NCBI RefSeq assembly: GCF_000178855.1
Contig: NZ_ADVG01000005.1
Location: 744,001 to 808,000, forward strand
DNA: 64,000 bases
Direction: 5' to 3'
From: Ktedonobacter racemifer DSM 44963
Lineage (GTDB): Bacteria > Chloroflexota > Ktedonobacteria > Ktedonobacterales > Ktedonobacteraceae
In this document: positions 59,346 to 64,000 of the stretch, piece after piece
Numbering within the stretch: the first letter of the stretch is position 1
Layout of the letters: each line of letters starts with the position of its first letter
Made by a program: the position numbers and the translations under genes
The notes under the pieces: generated by a model
The model's input: only the letters and a program-made list of their open reading frames with translations
The model's database searches: none
What the model was told of the DNA's origin: nothing

Positions 59346-59828
59346 TTAGGCAGCAGGCAGCGACAAATGCGTTTCATGAGAACAACGAAAATATGCACAA
59401 ACACGCTCGGCCAGTTGATGCGCCGAAAGGAAAGCATTCGGTTCAACAACAGCACGTTTTCCGTGGGCCCACTTTGGCTCAATTGGGTTGAGCCAGGGAC
59501 TTTTTGTGGGCAAAAACAAGGGGAGGATGCGTACTCCTGTGTTTTCTTGTTTGACCTGCAGGTTGTGTTCGCGAATCCAAGTGCGCACCTGCTTGCTCAA
59601 ATGCCAGGAGGCATTATCCCAGATCAATAACCAGCCGGTCTTGCCTTGTGCTTGCAATTGAGTACAGCACCAGTCCAGAAATTGGGTCGTGATATCACTC
59701 ACGGGACGGCCCGTCACAAAACGTAACCACATTTGATCTCGCACCGGATCGTCGTATGTGCCCTCTTGCCACAAAACCCCATAGCAGGCCAGCGCTTTGG
59801 GATCAGGATCGCCTTTTTTCCATGTTGG
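59346..59828 (-). pseudogene. C-terminal part of an IS630-family transposase
   Basis: About 155 codons: PDPKALACYGVLWQEGTYDD, GKTGWLLIWDNASWHLSKQV and LPLFLPTKSPWLNPIEPKWA, with the second Asp (WDNASWH) and the final Glu (NPIEPKW) of the IS630 DDE triad. The N-terminal half is missing. The break is at the 60-bp palindrome at 59832, so the frame upstream is read from that repeat. Confidence 0.8.
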
Positions 59829-59831
59829 TTT

Positions 59832-59882
59832 TTTTGCATATCCCCCCGAAACGAGTACACCGTTTCGGGGGGATATGCAAAA
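59832..59882. repeat. 60-bp palindrome, family copy 3 (inverted centre)
   Basis: TTTTGCATATCCCCCCGAAA, CGAGTACACC, then the inverted arm. The 7-8 nt centre is the complement of that in copies 1 and 2. Confidence 0.75.
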
Positions 59883-59919
59883 ACCCCCAGTTTCAGCCTT
59901 TCCCTCCCCACAAGCTTCC

Positions 59920-59947
59920 TTGACAAAACTCCTTCCATAATTATACT
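59920..59947 (+). promoter_or_regulatory. Promoter of the ArsR-MFS operon
   Basis: TTGACA at 59920-59925, 16 nt, TATACT at 59942-59947. AT-rich sequence with imperfect dyad symmetry follows to the start at 60014 and could hold the operator. Confidence 0.6.
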
Positions 59948-60013
59948 TATTCTTATCGATTAAAATATACTTTATCAATTTATATAGAGCTGATCATAGA
60001 AAGGGAGCCACCA

Positions 60014-60586
60014 ATGCGAGACGAGCTTGTCCTGGAGACGCCCGAACAGATTCGCGCCCTCGCCCATCCGCTACGGCAGCGCGTACTTGGCCTGTTAACC
60101 AACGCACCTTACACCAACAAACAGCTCGCTGATCTGCTACAGGTCTCGCCGCCGCGCCTGCACTTCCATGTGCGCGAGTTGCAGGCGGCGGGGCTGATTG
60201 AGATTGTCTCCCAGCAGCCAAAAGGCGGCGTAATCGAGAAATATTACCGCGCCGTGGCGCGCGTGATACGCCTCGCACCAGAGACAAAAGAAACAGCTAG
60301 AGATCAGGAACTGGTGGAAAGCACTCTGGAGGCGCTGAGCCAGGAGTACATCAGGGCGAACACGTTCTTTAACGGACACATACCAGAGATGCGGTTCGCG
60401 CACGAGCTGGTACGGCTCCCCGCGGATCGGTTGGCGCGTATCCAGGAATTGCTCGACGCCGTGGGTCGCGAAATCTACCAGGCTCTGGAAGATCCGGAGC
60501 GGGATACCTACGAACAGTTCGTCGCTGTCAGCTACCTGCTTCACAGGCTGCCACCAGTAAGCATGGAGCGAGAGGGGCCGCGATGA
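60014..60586 (+). CDS. ArsR-type winged-helix regulator
   Basis: 190 residues. TPEQIRALAHPLRQRVLGLL, then TNKQLADLLQVSPPRLHFHV and RELQAAGLIEIV form the winged helix with recognition helix. The C-terminal 100 residues are a helical ligand or dimer domain. AAAGGGAG precedes ATG 60014. It overlaps the following MFS gene by 4 nt (ATGA), so they are one operon; the regulator probably represses it and responds to the exported drug. Confidence 0.9.
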   Translation: MRDELVLETPEQIRALAHPLRQRVLGLLTNAPYTNKQLADLLQVSPPRLHFHVRELQAAGLIEIVSQQPKGGVIEKYYRAVARVIRLAPETKETARDQELVESTLEALSQEYIRANTFFNGHIPEMRFAHELVRLPADRLARIQELLDAVGREIYQALEDPERDTYEQFVAVSYLLHRLPPVSMEREGPR

Positions 60587-61806
60587 AACGGTTGAGCCTT
60601 ACCCGTATGATCGCCCCTTTGAGTGACCGAGACTTCCGCCTGCTGTGGATTGGGCAGACAATCTCCGCGTTGGGCAACTCTTTCCAGGTGATCGCCGTGA
60701 CTTGGCTGGTGCTGCAGCAGTTGAAGGGCTCGCCGCTCGATCTGGCGCTGGCAATGCTGGCCCTGTCGATCCCCAGAATTCCGCTGACCCTCGCCGGGGG
60801 GATCATTACCGATCGGCTCGACCCGCGCACGGTGATGCTCTGGTCCGATGCCACGCGCGTAGCAACCTCAGGCGCGCTTGGTCTGCTGGCGCTTACCGGT
60901 TACGCGCCGCTCTGGCTGCTCTGCATGCTTCTCAGCGCGCACAGTGTGGCAACAGGCATCTTCGACCCGGCAGCAGGCAGCATTCCCCCTCACTTGGTAC
61001 CTCGCAAGCAGCTTGATGGCGCGAATTCGCTGATGGCCCTAATCTCGCAGTTGGGTACCTTGATCGGCGCGCTGCCTGCAGGTTTGGTCGTGGCGACACT
61101 TGGCACAGCGGCTGCCTTCGGCATCAACGCCCTCTCTTTCGCCGTCGCGGTACTGGCAGCGCTGCTGATGGCCCCGCTGGCCCGCGCTCTACGGGAGACA
61201 AAAAAGTCGTTGCACCATGATGCGCGCGATGGGGTGCGCTACGTCATGAGCTTCCCCTGGCTGATCGCACTGCTGCTGATCGACACATGCGCGGCATTGG
61301 CGGCGATCGGCCCGACCTCAGTCGGCCTGCCGCTGATTGCGCGGGATGTGCTGCACGTTGGCGCTGAGGGCTACAGCCTACTGCTCTGGAGCTTTGGCCT
61401 CGGTTCGGTGCTTGGGTTCATTCTGTCCGGCGTCTACAGCCCGACTCGGGCGCGAGGGCGCTTCTTCTGCCTGATACAGATTCTGGAGGCACCGCTGCTG
61501 GCCGGGGTAGCCTTCACACCGCTGCCCCTGACGATGTTCTGCTTGGCAGGTGTGGGCCTGCTCAACGGGATGCTGCTCGTGCTCTTCCTCTCGCTCATCC
61601 AGGCCAACGTAGCAAAGGAGATGCTGGGCAGGGTGATGAGCTTCGTCATGCTAGCGAGCGTCGGCTTTGTGCCCCTCTCACTCTACGGCTCGGGCGCGAT
61701 CGCCGGCACCTGGGGAACTCGGATATTGTTTCTTGTTGCGGGAGCGCTCACCCTGGTGAGTGCCACAGCAGGCTTATTCGTCAGGTGCCTGCGCAGGCTG
61801 GACTAG
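60583..61806 (+). CDS. MFS transporter (drug efflux type)
   Basis: 407 residues, 12 predicted membrane segments. DFRLLWIGQTISALGNSFQV at the start and GGIITDRLDPRTVMLWSDAT (the loop 2-3 signature GGxxxDRxxxR) mark the MFS_3/enterobactin-exporter-like group. Coupled by ATGA overlap to the ArsR-type gene. Likely proton-driven export of a drug or siderophore-like compound; substrate unknown. Confidence 0.9.
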   Translation: MKRLSLTRMIAPLSDRDFRLLWIGQTISALGNSFQVIAVTWLVLQQLKGSPLDLALAMLALSIPRIPLTLAGGIITDRLDPRTVMLWSDATRVATSGALGLLALTGYAPLWLLCMLLSAHSVATGIFDPAAGSIPPHLVPRKQLDGANSLMALISQLGTLIGALPAGLVVATLGTAAAFGINALSFAVAVLAALLMAPLARALRETKKSLHHDARDGVRYVMSFPWLIALLLIDTCAALAAIGPTSVGLPLIARDVLHVGAEGYSLLLWSFGLGSVLGFILSGVYSPTRARGRFFCLIQILEAPLLAGVAFTPLPLTMFCLAGVGLLNGMLLVLFLSLIQANVAKEMLGRVMSFVMLASVGFVPLSLYGSGAIAGTWGTRILFLVAGALTLVSATAGLFVRCLRRLD

Positions 61807-61835
61807 GGAGAAAAAGCGCGGCTTTTCTCCCCGCT

Positions 61836-62045
61836 CCACTGCAAAATTCGCTGCTCCAGTGGAAAGTCAGCACCGCTCCAGTGGAAAGTCAGCACCGCTC
61901 CAGTGGAAAGTCAGCGCCGCTCCAGTGGAAAGTCAGCGCCGCTCCAGTGGAAAAACAACACCTACATCTACTGTAAGTGTTGTTTTTCCACTGGACTGGT
62001 TGCGGTGATGTTTTGGACTGGCTGAGCCTTATTCAGTCCTCAAGC
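61836..62045 (+). repeat. 22-bp tandem repeats plus terminal hairpin, copy 2
   Basis: Five near-identical 22-bp units (CTCCAGTGGAAAGTCAGCAC and variants with GC for AC) from about 61855 to 61950. They are followed by CCAGTGGAAAAACAACAC paired with GTGTTGTTTTTCCACTGG at 61975-61993, then about 50 bp shared with 41550-41600. The block runs into the last codons of the cupin gene. Confidence 0.7.
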
Positions 62046-62377
62046 CACTCTGTGATGAATCGCGGGCTCGCGTGGATATCAACCTGCCGAAGCAGCCCCT
62101 CACCAGAGTTGATAAACTTATGCGGCACCCCTGCTGGCACAATTACGATGCTCCCTGCCTTCACCTCAAGTGTGTCTGAGCCAACCGTAAAGGTTGCCTG
62201 GCCTTCCTGTACCATAAAGACCTCTTCGTAGGGGTGCTTATGGAGACGTGGGCCACCCCCTGGTGGCAGTTCGACCCAGATACATGAAATGTTGGTATCT
62301 CCATGCTGGTAGCCCTGGAACTCATTGGGGGTTCCGTAACGCGAAAGTTCATCCTTGTGAAGATAAGTGTAGTTCAT
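62033..62377 (-). CDS. Cupin-domain protein
   Basis: 114 residues. Motif 1 is GGGPRLHKHPYEEVFMVQEG with two His and Glu; motif 2 is AGSIVIVPAGVPHKFINSG with His. Single-domain cupin with an intact metal site: possibly a dioxygenase, isomerase or sensor. Its last codons (EWLED, stop) fall in the conserved end of the repeat at 61836-62045, and the other repeat copy at 41598 also keeps a GAGGAC-TGA, so the repeat may have carried off a gene end. Confidence 0.9.
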   Translation of the reverse strand: MNYTYLHKDELSRYGTPNEFQGYQHGDTNISCIWVELPPGGGPRLHKHPYEEVFMVQEGQATFTVGSDTLEVKAGSIVIVPAGVPHKFINSGEGLLRQVDIHASPRFITEWLED

Positions 62378-62774
62378 TCTCGCCTCCTTTGCCTATCCTG
62401 CCATCAAGCTTCTTTTCCGTCTATCAGAAGCATACCATGCTCCTGGACGTGTCAAAATAACCAATTTCTGCCACATGACGCATACTATTCCTATATGCAC
62501 CGTCTTGCCCTCTTTCCCAGGTATCCTATTTTCTCAACAACCTGATTAATATAGCAATGTTTGTGGCATTCGTATGCAGCATGTGTCCTTCGCACAATTG
62601 CGAGAGGAGGTGCGGCACACGTTGTTCGTTGCACCTCCTACATCTGTAGAAGCCGCTTTTCATACCCTATCCATTCTACTGATACATTTGCATGCATCAG
62701 TAGAATGGATAGAGAGAGTGCCTCTCGCAAACTATTTTGTAAAAGGCGACGGATATAGGAAACATTTTTCTCAG
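62378..62774. other. Non-coding stretch with leader-like end
   Basis: No gene recognised. An inverted repeat (CATTCTACTGATRCATTTGC type) lies around 62669-62711. GCCTCTCGCAAA at 62721-62732 matches the CRISPR leader motif at 37009-37020. Confidence 0.5.
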
Positions 62775-63033
62775 GCAATAAAAGGGAATATTGCGACCAA
62801 GCGTTTGCTGCCACGGTTTCGGATGCTTGATGGCCTTGATTCTTGTTTGCGCCACAAAAGGGAAGATCGCGTCTAAGCGTTTGCTGCATGATGCGCTCGT
62901 AGCCCTGCATCTTTGCTACCCGGCGTTGCAAGGAGCATCATCGCGTTTTAGTGTTTGCTGCCAGCACTTCCTGCGGGAGGCTCAGACCGTCGCGTCGTTG
63001 CAAGGAGTATCTCGCGTTTTAGCGTTTGCAGCA
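62775..63033 (+). CRISPR. Decayed CRISPR array: four degenerate repeats
   Basis: Repeat-like segments at 62775-62812, 62851-62888, 62925-62962 and 62997-63033 (period 72-76 bp; the intact array has 73). Each is 37-38 nt and keeps the 3' core (A)GCGTTTGC(T/A)GC; the third (GTTGCAAGGAGCATCATCGC onward) is about 74% identical to the intact repeat at 37064. Intervening segments (38, 36 and 34 nt) are unrelated to each other. The leader 12-mer sits 42 nt before the first repeat. Now probably inactive. Confidence 0.65.
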
Positions 63034-63060
63034 ATGAACGTACCAGGAACATTCATTATC

Positions 63061-63117
63061 GGGGTCAGCGTATCCAAAGGTGAAAACTGTACGCTAAGGT
63101 TTGGATACGCTGACCCC
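63061..63117. repeat. 57-bp palindromic repeat, copy 2
   Basis: GGGGTCAGCGTATCCAAAGG, TGAAAACTGTACGCTAAGG, TTTGGATACGCTGACCCC: 18-bp perfect inverted ends. Second copy of the element at 44397-44455. Confidence 0.75.
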
Positions 63118-63158
63118 TATCTGGACAAGGCATGACCACATGCCTGAAGCATTCCTCA

Positions 63159-63845
63159 TCATCGAATGGTGGGAAGGCCCAGCATAGAGGGATTGGATGA
63201 GGCACTGCGTACCGTTGTTAACACTCCCAAGTCCATCTCACAGACCGTATCACAGAGCACCTCAATGTCCTGGGCATTGTGGCTGGCGAGAAGAATCGTC
63301 TTTCCCTGATTACGCAGACGCAGGATCAACTCTCTCATGTGGAGTACACCTTGTTTATCTAACCCGTTGAATGGTTCATCTAAAATGAGCAGGCGGGGAT
63401 TCTCCATGATCGCCTGTGCTATTCCCAGGCGTTGGCGCATCCCAAGAGAGTATTTATTCACCGTTTTTTTCATATGGGGGTCCAGGCCCACCCGTTTCAT
63501 AGCCTCACAAATGGTCGCGTCATCAATCTTTCCCCGCAAAGAGGCTAATATTTTCAAGTTTTTTCCCCCTGTCAGTCCTGGCAGGAAACCAGGCGTTTCG
63601 ATGATGAGGCCCAGGCTTTCCGGGAAGTCAATATCTTTGCCAACCTGTTGATTGTGAACAAACACCTTGCCCTTTGTCGGGAGAAGGAAGCCACAGATAC
63701 ACTTCATCAGCACGGTTTTGCCGCTCCCGTTGTTACCAACAATGCCATGAATTTTCCCTTCCTCAAAATCATGGCAAACATCACGGAGAATATGTTCTGG
63801 TCCAAAATCTTTGCTGACGTGATCTATGTGAATGGCGATATTCAT
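63159..63845 (-). CDS. ABC transporter ATP-binding protein
   Basis: 228 residues. Walker A GNNGSGKT (38-45), signature YSLGMRQRLGIAQAIMENPR, Walker B LLILDEPFNGLD and switch His in LLASHNAQDIEVLCD. It resembles the lantibiotic-immunity/bacitracin type (BcrA-like). Start 63845 (MNIAIHIDHVSKDFG) has GAGG 8 nt upstream; the stop of the upstream permease gene lies 4 nt before it. Forms an exporter with that permease. Confidence 0.92.
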   Translation of the reverse strand: MNIAIHIDHVSKDFGPEHILRDVCHDFEEGKIHGIVGNNGSGKTVLMKCICGFLLPTKGKVFVHNQQVGKDIDFPESLGLIIETPGFLPGLTGGKNLKILASLRGKIDDATICEAMKRVGLDPHMKKTVNKYSLGMRQRLGIAQAIMENPRLLILDEPFNGLDKQGVLHMRELILRLRNQGKTILLASHNAQDIEVLCDTVCEMDLGVLTTVRSASSNPSMLGLPTIR

Positions 63846-63849
63846 ATAC

Positions 63850-64000
63850 TTAGTCCTCTGTTCCAATGAAATGAAAATTATAGGTACGTATGGCATAGAA
63901 GGCTATGCCATAGCTGAGAAGGAGTAACACCGCGAAAATCGCACAACTTTGCCAGATACGAGGCAGGAGGTCATAGCCAAAATTGTGCATGCCATAGGTG
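63850..64000 (-). CDS. ABC transporter permease, C-terminal end (partial)
   Basis: Only the last 49 codons are in the window: YGMHNFGYDLLPRIWQSCAI, FAVLLLLSYGIAFYAIRTYN, FHFIGTED, stop at 63850-63852. One hydrophobic segment and a short cytoplasmic tail, as at the end of ABC-2 type permeases. The next gene, the ATPase, starts 4 nt further. Confidence 0.75.
   Translation of the reverse strand, partial: TYGMHNFGYDLLPRIWQSCAIFAVLLLLSYGIAFYAIRTYNFHFIGTED

Noticed and set aside
61836..61960. 22-bp tandem units considered as a CRISPR array
   Set aside because: Units are directly contiguous with no unique spacers, so this is a minisatellite-like array.

Overview
The window looks like an accessory-rich stretch of a Ktedonobacteria-type (Chloroflexota) genome. 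This is an inference from gene content: an ISKra4-family transposase, an IscB gene with a long leader RNA region, TnpB elements, large MalT-type LuxR regulators, IS701 and ISL3 transposases, a large serine recombinase, and many one-gene enzymes typical of soil bacteria. No rRNA or tRNA gene was recognised. Mobile DNA and its debris fill a large part of the window.

1-6.4 kb: a membrane-anchored hypothetical protein; a two-gene AhpD/carboxymuconolactone-decarboxylase-like unit whose second gene has an in-frame TGA at the active-site Cys position (selenoprotein candidate); a 180-bp MITE; TnpB element A with a divergent ribbon-helix-helix (RHH) gene; a flavin-dependent oxidoreductase; a SnoaL-like protein. 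6.5-12.6 kb: an ISL3 element, then an AraC regulator next to a RibD/DHFR-like reductase, a DUF1801 protein, a PNPOx-like protein and a VOC protein. 12.4-24.5 kb: two paralogous MalT-type LuxR regulators, each followed by a small conserved protein. One is split by TnpB element B, the other is intact and its small protein is continuous with a GyrI-like domain. Between them lie an integrase fragment and an intact IscB gene with an upstream omega-RNA region. 24.5-34.9 kb: a BtrH/C39-like protein, an APH-fold kinase, an M3 oligopeptidase, IS701, an HTH/coiled-coil/Arm-like protein, a DUF2975-XRE pair, a dienelactone hydrolase and a DinB protein.

35-41.2 kb: cas7-like and cas5-like genes, a leader, and a 3-repeat CRISPR array. 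The array abuts the tail of a nucleotidyltransferase gene whose head lies 3.3 kb away. The insert between them has 20-bp inverted ends and a 5-bp target duplication. It holds a complete IS plus 1.1 kb of other DNA, and its far end matches the end of the MITE at 1818-1997. 41.7-48.8 kb: HAD phosphatase, zinc-ribbon proteins (one truncated by a MITE), S51 peptidase, HEGYPGH metallopeptidase, CocE-type hydrolase and a Tn554-type TnpC remnant. 49.5-57.6 kb: a polytopic membrane protein behind a NarL-type two-component pair, an ISKra4 element with a perfect 9-bp target duplication, and a large serine recombinase. 57.7-64 kb: two hypothetical proteins, an IS630 fragment, an ArsR-MFS operon, a cupin, a decayed second CRISPR array with the same leader motif as the first, and an ABC exporter running off the edge.

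No tnpA, cas8, cas3, cas6, cas1, cas2 or selenocysteine-insertion gene was seen here, so the CRISPR modules, the TnpB/IscB elements and the putative selenoprotein would all need functions encoded elsewhere. Several interspersed repeat families (iteron-like blocks, perfect palindromes, MITEs) recur across the window and often sit at the breakpoints of truncated genes.
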